Origin: Alphaproteobacteria bacterium
GTDB taxonomy: Bacteria; Pseudomonadota; Alphaproteobacteria; Micavibrionales; Micavibrionaceae
Reading direction: 5' to 3'
Assembly: GCA_028289285.1 (NCBI GenBank)
Contig: JANQRF010000002.1
Coordinates: forward strand, 248,001-312,000
Length of the DNA: 64,000 nucleotides
Positions 26,035 through 34,833 of the stretch are shown piece after piece. Positions within the stretch are counted from its first letter, which is position 1. Every line of letters begins with the position of its first letter. Below the pieces are notes generated by a model. That model did no database searches. It saw only the letters and a program-made list of their open reading frames with translations, and was not told where the DNA came from. The position numbers and the translations under genes were made by a program.

Positions 26035-26781
26035 CTAGAACGGGAAGATGATATCGTAGACCTGCTGGCCGTAGCGGGGCTGCTGAACATCTGTGATTTG
26101 TCCTTCACCGCCGTAAGCGATACGGGCTTCAGCAATATGTTCTGAGCTGATTGTGTTGGTCGGGGAAATGTCTTCCGGACGGACAACGCCAGCCACGGCC
26201 AGAATGCGCTTTTCAAAATTCACGCGGACTTCCTGCTTGCCTTCAATCACGAGATTTCCATTCGGGAGAACCTGCGTGATAATAGCTGCCATTTGAACGG
26301 TAATTTCTTCTTCGCGTTCCACGCTGCCTGTACCGCTGTGGTTTGATGTTGCGCCTGCATTGATCAGATCGGAGTTCACAATATTTTCCGGCAGAATTTC
26401 GCCAAGAGCTGTTTCATATCCAAGGAAAGAGTTAAGGTCCGCATCTTCACTGCTGGTGCGGCTGCGTTCTGATTCATTTTCAAGTTCAGCTTCGTCATTA
26501 ATGTTAATGAGGACTGTTAAAATATCACCAACATCGCCAGCGCGCTGGTCTTTAAAGAATCCTTTTTTATCCCCGCCCCATAAAGAATTTTTCTGGCGGC
26601 TGGCGACTTTCGGGGCCGGCATTGGCATGGAAACGGGTTGATAGTCTTCCCGTGTCACAGGGTTTTCAATCGGCGCAAGATCGGGTGCCTGACCGACATT
26701 TGCCAGGCGGTCTGCCGCGCCGCAGGCTGTGAGAGAAGTGCTTGCAACCAAAGCCAATCCTAAAATACCAAAACGTTTCAT
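26035..26781 (-). CDS. flgH: Flagellar L-ring lipoprotein FlgH
   Basis: 248 residues. Lipobox SLTAC about 20 residues in, then NSLWGGDKKGFFKDQRAGDVG and GDILTVLININDEAELEN as in FlgH, ending with YDIIFPF. It forms the outer-membrane ring. End of the flgF-flgG-flgA-flgH operon. Confidence 0.96.
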   Translation of the reverse strand: MKRFGILGLALVASTSLTACGAADRLANVGQAPDLAPIENPVTREDYQPVSMPMPAPKVASRQKNSLWGGDKKGFFKDQRAGDVGDILTVLININDEAELENESERSRTSSEDADLNSFLGYETALGEILPENIVNSDLINAGATSNHSGTGSVEREEEITVQMAAIITQVLPNGNLVIEGKQEVRVNFEKRILAVAGVVRPEDISPTNTISSEHIAEARIAYGGEGQITDVQQPRYGQQVYDIIFPF

Positions 26782-26806
26782 AGCCCTTATGCTCCTTTAA
26801 AAATTT

Positions 26807-27775
26807 TTATCTGACAATCACTTCCCGGCTTCCGGATACAAAAGCCGTAAGTGTTTTGTTACTGTTGGTGTTGTTCACGCGCACGATGTCGCCTTTTGCA
26901 CCGGACTGCAGGGCTTTCCCTTTTGCGGAAAGAACAAGCGGTCCGTTTTGAAAGTAAATTGTAATGAGGTCACCGCGCTCGACGAGTTGCGGACGCATCA
27001 GATCATTCGACAAGATAGGTTTGCCGGGGGTCAGCATCCGGCGCGGTGTGAAGCCTGTCACATCATCTGCATCAACGACCATATCATGCTGAAGCATTTT
27101 TTGTGGGAGGCTTACAAAATCCAGATCATTTGCACCAATAATATCCCCATTTCTAAGCGTGGTGCGCAGAACAGGAATTTTCACAATACGCTCGACCTGT
27201 CCGGCAACCGCATATTGTTTCAACGGATTATTTTTGCTTGGAGCTGCAAAAGTGACTTCAAAAATATCGCGCTGCGGATCAAAAGACAGGTTTGCAATAT
27301 CTGCTTTTGGTGCCATATCTGTTGGCAGAACCATATCTTTTAGCTCACCGCTGAATTTTAGATCATAGGTACCGCGCAGGCCTTTTTCTTCCAGAGCTGC
27401 TTTAAGTTGCGTGCGTAAATCATCTTTAGGCACAATGGTGGCTGCGCGTCTGATAACAAGCTGTTGTGCCGAACTGATCGGGCGCCAGTCAATATCCATC
27501 GCGCTGGCAATCCGATAGAGCGTGCGTGCATTCAGGACCATATCCTGACCCGGGGCAGGTGCGGGGCCAAGCACATAATCCGCATTGCGTTTCACGCCGT
27601 CAAACAGATCGCCAACCGTAAGAACATCACCGGACACAATACTGATATCCTTCAAGTTGGTTGCAAGAGCAGCCTTTGTCGTCAGGATCAGCGCCGCAAC
27701 GCTTGCGACGAGGATAACCACAAAAACGAATATCCGAAGGGCTATAAGTGCCGGCCACCAGATATTAACTACCAT
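26807..27775 (-). CDS. flgA: P-ring assembly chaperone FlgA
   Basis: 322 residues from the ATG at 27775, chosen because AGGAGG lies nine bases before it; a longer frame to 27826 overlaps flgG. An N-terminal hydrophobic signal/anchor (ALIALRIFVFVVILVASVAA) is followed by periplasmic SAF-type domains (TLRNGDIIGANDLDFVSLPQ; FTPRRMLTPGKPILSNDLMR). It helps FlgI ring formation. It starts 16 bases after flgG. Confidence 0.92.
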   Translation of the reverse strand: MVVNIWWPALIALRIFVFVVILVASVAALILTTKAALATNLKDISIVSGDVLTVGDLFDGVKRNADYVLGPAPAPGQDMVLNARTLYRIASAMDIDWRPISSAQQLVIRRAATIVPKDDLRTQLKAALEEKGLRGTYDLKFSGELKDMVLPTDMAPKADIANLSFDPQRDIFEVTFAAPSKNNPLKQYAVAGQVERIVKIPVLRTTLRNGDIIGANDLDFVSLPQKMLQHDMVVDADDVTGFTPRRMLTPGKPILSNDLMRPQLVERGDLITIYFQNGPLVLSAKGKALQSGAKGDIVRVNNTNSNKTLTAFVSGSREVIVR

Positions 27776-27791
27776 TTTACTTTTCCTCCTG

Positions 27792-28583
27792 TTATCTGAG
27801 TGTTGTGATCGTTTGCAGCATTTCATCGCTGGTACTGATCACATTTGAATTCATTTCATAGGCACGCTGCGCGGCAATAAGCTGTGTAATTTCTTCAACG
27901 ATGTTGACGTTGGAATTTTCAAGCGCGCCTTGGCGGATTTCACCAAAATCATCTGTGTCCGGCGTGCCGGTTGTTGGTGTGCCGGACGCTTCCGTTTCAA
28001 GGAAAAGCGTATCCCCGATTGCTTCCAGACCTGCCGGGTTCACAAAAGCGGCAAGCTGGATTTGTCCGATATTTGAAAACGCAACCGTATCCGGCAGTTT
28101 GACCAGAACTTCCCCGGCAGCATTGACGGTAATATCAATCGCATCTTGAGGCACAGTCAGGCCAGGCTGAAGTGTGTAACCTTGCGCGGTAACGATTTCG
28201 CCGTTTTCATTGAGCTGGAAAACACCTGAGCGTGTGTAAGCTGTTTCGCCACTCGGCAGATCGATCTGGTAATAGCCTTTCCCGGTGATCGCCAGGTCAA
28301 GCTGGTTTTCGGTCATCTGGATCGTACCTTGTTCATGCAGGCGGTAAACGGAACCGAGCGAGACCCCGAGACCGAATTGCATCCCGGCCGGCACAATCGT
28401 ACCGACATCAGAAGATGTTGCGCCCGGGCGCTGTTTGTTCTGATAGATCAGGTCATGAAATTCTGCGCGCTGACGCTTATAGCCGGATGTCGTCATGTTG
28501 GCGATGTTGTTTGAAATCACATCGACATTCATTTGCTGGGCCAGCATGCCCGTTGCGCCGATATCTAAAGATCTTGTGACCAT
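27792..28583 (-). CDS. flgG: Distal rod protein FlgG
   Basis: 263 residues, full-length FlgG. The N-terminus RSLDIGATGMLAQQMNVDVI and NNIANMTTSGYKRQRAEFHD, the phrase DLAITGKGYYQI, and the C-terminal AAQRAYEMNSNVISTSDEML are diagnostic. 27 bases after flgF. Confidence 0.97.
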   Translation of the reverse strand: MVTRSLDIGATGMLAQQMNVDVISNNIANMTTSGYKRQRAEFHDLIYQNKQRPGATSSDVGTIVPAGMQFGLGVSLGSVYRLHEQGTIQMTENQLDLAITGKGYYQIDLPSGETAYTRSGVFQLNENGEIVTAQGYTLQPGLTVPQDAIDITVNAAGEVLVKLPDTVAFSNIGQIQLAAFVNPAGLEAIGDTLFLETEASGTPTTGTPDTDDFGEIRQGALENSNVNIVEEITQLIAAQRAYEMNSNVISTSDEMLQTITTLR

Positions 28584-28610
28584 GTTCTATGCTCCTTTTT
28601 TATTCTCTAA

Positions 28611-29333
28611 TTAACTGCTTCTCGATAACCGTTGAATGGCTGTGCGCATGCGGTCATGCTCTGAGCGCATAATATTTTGCACGGCCTGATATTCGCGCAG
28701 CACGTCAATCATGCGGGTCATTTCCACGACGGGCTGTACGTTTGATCCTTCAAGGCTCCCCTGAAGGACGGTTGTTTTTTCAGCGGGCTGTCCGCCTTGT
28801 TCGTTGATATAAAGGCCGTTCCCGGCAGGATCGAGCGTTTGTTCATTTGTAAATTCAACGACCATCAGCTTGCCGACCTGACCGTCATCGGTCGAGATCG
28901 CGCCGTTCCGGTCGATGTAAATATTTTGTGCATCTGTCGGGATGGTAATTTCACCGCCGCCTTCACCGGCCACCGGCATGCCGAGCGCATTGACAAGAAT
29001 GCCTTCGGCGGTCATGGCAAAATTCCCGGCGCGCGTATATTGAACGCCGTCCGGTGTGACGATACCCATAAAGCCCGGGCCGACAAGAGACACATCCAGC
29101 GGATTGCCTGTTTGTGATATAGGGCCCGGATCCGTCTTTTGGTACTGGCCGTAATCCAGCACCATAGAGATATCTTCTTTCATATAGCGGGGATCTTCGA
29201 CGACTTCCTGGAAAATCAGGTTCTGGGCGCGAAAGCCCGGAGTCGTCATATTCGCCACATTATTGGCGATGATGTTCATATTGTTCCGCAGAACAACCTG
29301 AGATGAGAGACCTACATATAAACTATTTTCCAT
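28611..29333 (-). CDS. flgF: Proximal rod protein FlgF
   Basis: 240 residues. NMNIIANNVANMTTPGFRAQ and PLDVSLVGPGFMGIVTPDG are typical of FlgF, and the C-terminal MTRMIDVLREYQAVQNIMRS is the rod helix. It is first in the flgF-flgG-flgA-flgH operon, 35 bases from a strong sigma-54 element. Confidence 0.94.
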   Translation of the reverse strand: MENSLYVGLSSQVVLRNNMNIIANNVANMTTPGFRAQNLIFQEVVEDPRYMKEDISMVLDYGQYQKTDPGPISQTGNPLDVSLVGPGFMGIVTPDGVQYTRAGNFAMTAEGILVNALGMPVAGEGGGEITIPTDAQNIYIDRNGAISTDDGQVGKLMVVEFTNEQTLDPAGNGLYINEQGGQPAEKTTVLQGSLEGSNVQPVVEMTRMIDVLREYQAVQNIMRSEHDRMRTAIQRLSRSS

Positions 29334-29367
29334 GTTGTGCCATTTCCTTTGACTCGCCCCGTATCAA

Positions 29368-29383
29368 TGCACCCGGCGTGCCA
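29368..29383 (-). promoter_or_regulatory. Sigma-54 promoter of flgF-flgG-flgA-flgH
   Basis: Minus strand TGGCAC-GCCGG-GTGCA, exact -24 and near-exact -12, ten bases between GG and GC. The predicted start is about 24 bases before flgF. It faces away from the fliL promoter 135 bases away. Confidence 0.8.
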
Positions 29384-29518
29384 AGAGGTGATTTGTATGT
29401 TTTTCAAAGGGTTAGAAAAATAGTTGCGGCGCGCTTTGCCGGGCGACTCGATTCGTTTTTTGGCGCTGTTTCAAACGCTTGGCAATTCTTGCCGCCTATT
29501 TTTTTACCTGTGAACTTG

Positions 29519-29534
29519 TGGAGCGATCTGTGCA
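29519..29534 (+). promoter_or_regulatory. Sigma-54 promoter of fliL
   Basis: TGGAGC-GATCT-GTGCA; GG at 29520-29521 and GC at 29532-29533, ten bases apart. It shares GTGCA with the flgF element. The predicted start is about 73 bases before fliL. Confidence 0.55.
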
Positions 29535-29617
29535 AAACACTAGGCGTAGGCAGACAATCTTCTTATACTTTGCTGTGATGTCGAAAAAGAATCTTTTTTA
29601 AGGAGCGCGAGCGAGAG

Positions 29618-30217
29618 ATGACGGATGCCAGCCTGGATGAAGACGAAGAAAAGCCTGCCGAAGATGCGCCTGAAGGTGAAGAGGGCGCAGAAGGCGAAGA
29701 CGGTGAAGAAGGTGAAGGCGGCGGCAAGAATAAGCTGATCCTGATTATCGCCGGCGCAGTTTTATTACTTCTGGTCGGTGGCGGCGCAGGCCTGTATTTT
29801 ACTGGCATGCTGGACGGATTGCTTGGCAAAGAAACAGCCGCTGAAGAAAGCGCGGAAGGCGAGGGCGCTGAAAAAGCACAGGAAGGCGAGGGCGATGAAT
29901 ATGGCTCAACTGGCCCGGTCTTTTTGGAAATTCCGGATATTATTGTGAATCTCAGCAGCTCGGATTCCCAGCCGCGTTATTTGCGTCTTAAAGTCCAGCT
30001 TGAATTTGAAAGCGATGCAGATAAGGCAGCTGTGGAAGCGGTGATGCCGCGCGTTGTCGACCAGTTTCAGACATATTTAAGAGAACTTAGGGTACGGGAT
30101 TTACGGGGATCAGCCGGGATTTACAGGCTGCAGATGGAACTCTTAAGCCGTGTGAATGCAGCGGCTTATCCGGTGCAGGTGCGCGATGTGCTGTTCCAGG
30201 AAATTCTGATACAATAA
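29618..30217 (+). CDS. fliL: Flagellar basal-body-associated protein FliL
   Basis: 199 residues. A 36-residue Glu/Gly-rich cytoplasmic head, one transmembrane segment (KLILIIAGAVLLLLVGGGAG), an acidic linker, then the FliL domain (FLEIPDIIVNLSSSDSQPRY; YLRLKVQLEFESDADKAAVE). It surrounds MotB and supports stator function. First of the fliL-fliM-DUF6468-motE group. Confidence 0.94.
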   Translation: MTDASLDEDEEKPAEDAPEGEEGAEGEDGEEGEGGGKNKLILIIAGAVLLLLVGGGAGLYFTGMLDGLLGKETAAEESAEGEGAEKAQEGEGDEYGSTGPVFLEIPDIIVNLSSSDSQPRYLRLKVQLEFESDADKAAVEAVMPRVVDQFQTYLRELRVRDLRGSAGIYRLQMELLSRVNAAAYPVQVRDVLFQEILIQ

Positions 30218-30258
30218 GAGTGACATAAGCCTTTGATTTACAGCTATGTTTCTCGGGG

Positions 30259-30274
30259 CGGCACGTTTTTTGCG
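30259..30274 (+). promoter_or_regulatory. Candidate second sigma-54 element before fliM
   Basis: CGGCAC-GTTTT-TTGCG, with exact ten-base GG to GC spacing. The predicted start (about 30285) would leave only about four bases of leader before the fliM ATG, so it is less certain than the others. Confidence 0.35.
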
Positions 30275-30288
30275 ATAAAGACAAGATT

Positions 30289-31437
30289 ATGAGTGATACC
30301 GACGAAGTCGAAAATATGAGCGACGAAGAGAAGGCCATGATGGCCGAGTGGGAGAACATGGCCGAAGACGGCGATGGCGCTGCGGATGCTGGTGGTGAAG
30401 GCGGTGAAGGCGGTGAAGGCGGACAAGGTGATGCAGATGCTCTGTTCGATGAAGGCGAAGAAGGCGCCGCCCGGATCCTCAACCAGGATGAAATTGATTC
30501 CCTTTTAGGATTTGACGATGATGATTTCGGCGGCGGAGAAACCTCCGGCGTTATGGCGCTTATCAATTCGGCGATGGTCAATTATGAGCGTCTGCCGATG
30601 CTCGATATCGTCTTTGACCGTCTTGTCCGGTTAATGTCGACTTCTTTACGAAATCTGACATCTGATAACGTGGAAGTCTCTCTCGATCAGGTCTCCACGG
30701 TGCGTTTTGGCGATTATATGAATTCTATTCCGCTGCCCGCGATGCTCTCCGTGTTTAAAGCAGAAGAATGGGACAATCACGGTCTGATGGTCACAGACAG
30801 TGCGCTCATTTATTCCATTGTAGATGTATTGCTTGGCGGGCGGCGCGGTACACCTGCGATCCGTGTGGAAGGGCGCCCTTATACGACAATTGAAACCAAG
30901 CTGGTGGAACGCATGGTCCAGGTCGCGCTGGGTGATTTATCGTCTGCCTTCGACCCGCTCTCACCGGTAAGTTTTGCATTGGAGCGCATGGAAACCAATC
31001 CGCGCTTTGCGACCATTTCTCAAAGTAACAATGCTTGTGTGCTTGCACGCTTACGAACCGATATGGGGGACCGCGGCGGGCGCATTGAAATTCTTATTCC
31101 ATACGCAACGTTGGAACCGATCCGGGAATTGCTCTTACAGATGTTCATGGGGGAAAAGTTCGGACGGGATTCCATCTGGGAAAGCCACCTGACTCAGGAG
31201 CTTTATCTCACCGATGTCCAGCTTCAGGCGGTGCTTGGTGAAAAAGTGGTCACGCTCGGCGATATGCTGGACTGGAAAATCGGCACCAATATCATGTTCA
31301 ACACCCGTACGGAAGATGAGCTTGAACTGCGTTGCGGTCATGTGCCGATGTTCAAAGGCCCTGTCGGGCAAAAGCAAAGCTATATCGCGGTGCAGGTTGA
31401 TAAATATATTCCGCCGGAGGAACAAGGGGAAGAGTAG
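30289..31437 (+). CDS. fliM: Flagellar motor switch protein FliM with long acidic head
   Basis: 382 residues. The CheY-P-binding motif (LNQDEIDSLLG, residues 64-74) is normally at the very N-terminus; here it is preceded by ~63 acidic, Gly-rich residues. The middle CheC-like domain (about 85-280) and the C-terminal SpoA domain (about 300-375) are normal. FliM links CheY signals to the C ring. 71 bases after fliL, two bases before the next gene. Confidence 0.95.
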   Translation: MSDTDEVENMSDEEKAMMAEWENMAEDGDGAADAGGEGGEGGEGGQGDADALFDEGEEGAARILNQDEIDSLLGFDDDDFGGGETSGVMALINSAMVNYERLPMLDIVFDRLVRLMSTSLRNLTSDNVEVSLDQVSTVRFGDYMNSIPLPAMLSVFKAEEWDNHGLMVTDSALIYSIVDVLLGGRRGTPAIRVEGRPYTTIETKLVERMVQVALGDLSSAFDPLSPVSFALERMETNPRFATISQSNNACVLARLRTDMGDRGGRIEILIPYATLEPIRELLLQMFMGEKFGRDSIWESHLTQELYLTDVQLQAVLGEKVVTLGDMLDWKIGTNIMFNTRTEDELELRCGHVPMFKGPVGQKQSYIAVQVDKYIPPEEQGEE

Positions 31438-31439
31438 TA

Positions 31440-32078
31440 ATGACTATGTCTGTTGGGTTTATACTTGATATCACGATTATCTGTTTGCTGGCGGTGACAA
31501 TCTTTTATGCGTTTCGCTTGTCTATGTTTCTAAAAGTTTTTCGCGACGGGCGGGCGGATATCCAAAAACTGTTTATTGATCTTACCGGCCACATTGACCG
31601 CGCAGAGCAGGCCATGCAGGTCATGCGCGATGCGGCTGATCAGTCAGGCTCTGATTTACAAAAACTTTTAAATGAATCCAAAGCGTTATCTGACGAACTT
31701 CGTTTTATGAATGAGGCTGGTGATAGCCTGGCAGCACGGCTTGAAAAGCTTGCAGGGCGTAATAAAGAACTTGTCGATCTGCTTGAAAAATCAGGTGGAA
31801 TTGGCCGCGCAGAAATTGCAATGGAAGAAATGTATGAAGAACCGCCTTTGCCTGCACGCGAAGAAAAACAGCCTCAGCAAAACCTGTCTGATTTTCTGAT
31901 TCATGACCGTGATTTCTTTGAAGCGGAGAATGAAGATTACCCGGCAGAAGAGTATATCCTGGAAGATGAATATGACTGGCCGGAGGAAGAAGATGAGCAG
32001 CTTGGCTCTCAGGCTGAACGTGAGTTTTATCAGTCCATGAAACGCGCGCAAAAGAAAAAGGCCGGGGGGCTTGTATAA
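31440..32078 (+). CDS. DUF6468-type flagellar membrane protein
   Basis: 212 residues: one N-terminal transmembrane helix (SVGFILDITIICLLAVTIFY), a helical coiled-coil region (about 40-115), and a very acidic tail (residues 125-195). Proteins of this kind are found between fliM and motE in alphaproteobacteria. Start at 31440 follows fliM by two bases with AAGGGGA upstream; an ATG at 31446 is possible. Precise function unknown. Confidence 0.75.
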   Translation: MTMSVGFILDITIICLLAVTIFYAFRLSMFLKVFRDGRADIQKLFIDLTGHIDRAEQAMQVMRDAADQSGSDLQKLLNESKALSDELRFMNEAGDSLAARLEKLAGRNKELVDLLEKSGGIGRAEIAMEEMYEEPPLPAREEKQPQQNLSDFLIHDRDFFEAENEDYPAEEYILEDEYDWPEEEDEQLGSQAEREFYQSMKRAQKKKAGGLV

Positions 32079-32810
32079 ATGGAAGCCCTGTTCCGCCATG
32101 TTAAAATCCTGCCGGTTTTAATTGTTATTCTGGCCTTGTCCTTTGGCTTGCGGGTTGGAGAGTTTCTCAGCGGCCAGCCGCAAACAAGCGGTCTTGCCTT
32201 TGCCGAAGAAGCTGCCGCGCCGCCTGCGGAAGAACCGCGCACAGTCGAAACCTCTTATGATTCGGAAAATGAAGGACAGCAAAGCACTGAGGCGGACGAC
32301 AGCGCGCTCGGGCAGGCACCTCCGGCACGGCCTTCCGCAGAAGATGGAGAAAGCTGGCGGGATTCGCTGGATGAGGATTTTGAGTTTTCAGAAGTACGTA
32401 TGGAGCTCTTCGAAGATCTTTCCAACCGGCGCAAAGCGCTGGAGCAGCGCGAGAAAGAAATGAACATGCGCGAAGCGCTTTTGAAGGCGGCGGAGCAGGA
32501 GCTGGATCAAAAATACCGCGAGCTTTTATCTTTACGGGAAGAAATCCAGGCCTTGCTCGAAACACAAAGCAAGCAGGAAGAAGAGCGGATCGCCAGCCTT
32601 GTGAAAATATACGAAGGCATGAAAGCCAAAGATGCTGCGCGTATTTTCAATACGCTGGATACGGATGTCCTTTTAATGGTGATGGGGAAAATGTCTGAAC
32701 GGAAATCAGCCCCGATTATTGCTGCCATGAACCCGGATCGGGCGCGCATGATTACGATTATGCTGGCTGAGCAAAAAGCTCTGCCCGATGCAAATGAGTT
32801 ATTACAATAA
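32079..32810 (+). CDS. motE: MotE-like flagellar protein
   Basis: 243 residues: N-terminal hydrophobic anchor (ILPVLIVILALSFGLRVG), an acidic linker, a coiled coil (about 105-175: ALEQREKEMNMREALLKAAE) and a C-terminal MgtE-N-like domain (MKAKDAARIFNTLDTDVLLM). It corresponds to MotE, the periplasmic chaperone for MotC in rhizobia, but no motC is visible here, so a related motor role is the safer statement. It starts immediately after the previous gene's stop. Confidence 0.8.
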   Translation: MEALFRHVKILPVLIVILALSFGLRVGEFLSGQPQTSGLAFAEEAAAPPAEEPRTVETSYDSENEGQQSTEADDSALGQAPPARPSAEDGESWRDSLDEDFEFSEVRMELFEDLSNRRKALEQREKEMNMREALLKAAEQELDQKYRELLSLREEIQALLETQSKQEEERIASLVKIYEGMKAKDAARIFNTLDTDVLLMVMGKMSERKSAPIIAAMNPDRARMITIMLAEQKALPDANELLQ

Positions 32811-32837
32811 TTTTCTTATGGATTAAACCATACACAT

Positions 32838-32882
32838 GCAGGTGATTGAGCGTCGACAGAGTCTGGATTACCTGCTAATTTT
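32838..32882 (+). terminator. Weak terminator after motE
   Basis: GCAGGT (32838-32843) and ACCTGC (32870-32875) pair around a 26-base loop and are followed by TAATTTTTTG. Plausible but the stem is short. Confidence 0.35.
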
Positions 32883-33006
32883 TTGTTTATTATAAATAAA
32901 GTACTCTTTTTGCTTCTGCGTTACGCTTCATTAACCAATTCCGGTGCATAATTTTGTTTTGGGGGAAATTCCAATAACAATACTCTAAAGGATTAAGGGG
33001 ATAGCC

Positions 33007-33393
33007 GTGTCTTATGATATGAATATGAATGTTCTTGTTGTGGATGATTACCAGACAATGGTTCGCATTATTAAAAACCTGCTAAAGCAAATTGGATTTA
33101 GTAATGTGGATGAAGCTGCAGATGGCAAAGAAGCTTTTGATAAAATCCAAAGTAAGGAATACGGTCTTATTATTTCGGACTGGAATATGGAACCTATGAC
33201 GGGCCTGGAACTTTTGAAAGAGGTTCGCGGGGCGCAAGCTGCTTTTAGCAATGTGCCGTTCATTATGGTCACAGCTGAGAGTAAGACTGAGAATGTGATT
33301 ATTGCGAAACAGGCCGGTGTGAATAATTACATCGTTAAACCATTTAATGCTGAAACACTTAAAAGCAAAATTGACAGCGTTCTTGCTGCTTAA
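33007..33393 (+). CDS. cheY: Chemotaxis response regulator CheY
   Basis: 128 residues, single receiver domain. Asp13/Asp14, phospho-acceptor Asp58, Thr89 and Lys111 are all in place, so it should be phosphorylated. GTG start with AAGGGG upstream. It is followed after 17 bases by cheZ, a CheY-CheZ pair. No cheA is in the window. Confidence 0.95.
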   Translation: MSYDMNMNVLVVDDYQTMVRIIKNLLKQIGFSNVDEAADGKEAFDKIQSKEYGLIISDWNMEPMTGLELLKEVRGAQAAFSNVPFIMVTAESKTENVIIAKQAGVNNYIVKPFNAETLKSKIDSVLAA

Positions 33394-33410
33394 ACTTTAA
33401 GGGACAACTC

Positions 33411-34055
33411 ATGACAGATATGGCGCAGGATAAATCATACGAACGCGGACAGGTAATCCAGATTATCAACTCCGTTATTGATAAAATGGAGCAAAATACT
33501 GCGCCGACACATGAAATCGTGTCACACATTGCAGAGCTTGCTCAGACGCTTGATAAGCTTAAAAAAGAGATTGCTGAAACAGATGCCGGCGCGGCAAAAG
33601 AAGAGCAAATCCGCTCAGCCACAGATGAACTGGATGCGATTGTTTCATCAACAGCTGAAGCAACGAATGATATTTTGGCAGCGTGTGAACAGATTGAAAA
33701 ATATGCGGAAGAAAACGATATCCCGCAAATTGCTGAATATGTCTCGAATATATATGTTGCTTGCGGATTTCAGGATATTACAGGACAGCGCATCACAAAA
33801 GTGGTCGGTGCAATGCGCGTGATCGAAAATAAAGTCGACCGCCTTTTAAAAATGCTGGATGATCATGTCGGGCCCATCCCGGGTGCACCTGCGCAGGTTG
33901 CCGATTTGCCGGCAGATACGTCTGCATCTAACTCAAATGAACCTGTCAGTATAGAAACGGTGGATGAGAAAAAGGACCTTCTAAATGGTCCTCAACTGCC
34001 TGAAAAAGCTGTTACACAGGACGATATAGACAAGCTTCTCGCTGAATTTGACTAA
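33411..34055 (+). CDS. cheZ: CheY-P phosphatase CheZ
   Basis: 214 residues, long helical hairpin. The catalytic QDITGQ (Asp122, Gln126) corresponds to the CheZ active pair. The last residues (TQDDIDKLLAEFD) form the CheY-binding C-terminal helix, resembling the FliM peptide. CheZ is uncommon among alphaproteobacteria with multiple CheYs, so its presence beside cheY is informative. Confidence 0.9.
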   Translation: MTDMAQDKSYERGQVIQIINSVIDKMEQNTAPTHEIVSHIAELAQTLDKLKKEIAETDAGAAKEEQIRSATDELDAIVSSTAEATNDILAACEQIEKYAEENDIPQIAEYVSNIYVACGFQDITGQRITKVVGAMRVIENKVDRLLKMLDDHVGPIPGAPAQVADLPADTSASNSNEPVSIETVDEKKDLLNGPQLPEKAVTQDDIDKLLAEFD

Positions 34056-34098
34056 TTTTATTTAAAGCCCGGCTCAGGCGGTTTATACTGGTGGGGTG

Positions 34099-34833
34099 AT
34101 GTTAAAACGCCGCCGCAGAAAACTTCCTTATTCTGGTAATCCGGATGCGCCCCAGATGATGAATCTGGCGCTCTTCATTATGCTTTTAGCATTTTTCCTG
34201 GTGCTCAATGCGATTTCGACTTTTGAGGCGCAGCGTGTCAGCCCGATTGTGCAAAATCTTAATCTGACCTTTTCAACCGATGTGCGTTTTGAAGATGTCC
34301 GTCCATCGGTTCAGGAAACGCCTGTTCAGTCGGTTCATGATGGAGATATGATTGAGCGGCTTGAGGCTTTGTTCCAATCCCAGATCACGGATTTTAAACC
34401 ACGTAAAAATGCCGCCCGCGGGATTTTGTCTGTCGATGTACCGCTGGCGGCTTTTTCAACGGCGGTTATGGCTGTCGGGCAGGAAGATTTAAGTATCAAC
34501 CGGATAAGTCCGCAAAATGCAAAAGGGACCTTTTTTCTGCCGACCCTGATTTCCGTTTTAAAATCGGATGAGCAGGGACGCACTTACCGGATTGATATGC
34601 TCTATCATGTGAATGGCAACCCGGCAGAGCTTCAGAATGAATCGCCTAAAGTGATTGCGGACTTGTCCACGCGGGCCTCCGGTCTGACACAAAAACTTGA
34701 AGAGGCAGGCATGCCGCAACGCCTGATGACCTATGGGTTCCAGGATGGCGATGAAGGGATGCTCACTTTGGTTTTCTCTCCGCATTTCCCGTTTGATCCG
34801 TCTTACGGGCGGGATGAGGAGGTGGAGGAATGA
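34099..34833 (+). CDS. MotB-like membrane protein lacking the proton-carrying Asp
   Basis: 244 residues. A basic head is followed by a transmembrane helix (MNLALFIMLLAFFLVLNAIS) aligned to that of MotB, but the position of the ion-carrying Asp is Ala. The periplasmic part (60-244) has no clear OmpA domain. Its stop overlaps the motB start by four bases. It could be a second stator-type subunit or an accessory that pairs with MotB. The start follows GGGGTG; a GTG at 34096 is possible. Confidence 0.65.
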   Translation: MLKRRRRKLPYSGNPDAPQMMNLALFIMLLAFFLVLNAISTFEAQRVSPIVQNLNLTFSTDVRFEDVRPSVQETPVQSVHDGDMIERLEALFQSQITDFKPRKNAARGILSVDVPLAAFSTAVMAVGQEDLSINRISPQNAKGTFFLPTLISVLKSDEQGRTYRIDMLYHVNGNPAELQNESPKVIADLSTRASGLTQKLEEAGMPQRLMTYGFQDGDEGMLTLVFSPHFPFDPSYGRDEEVEE

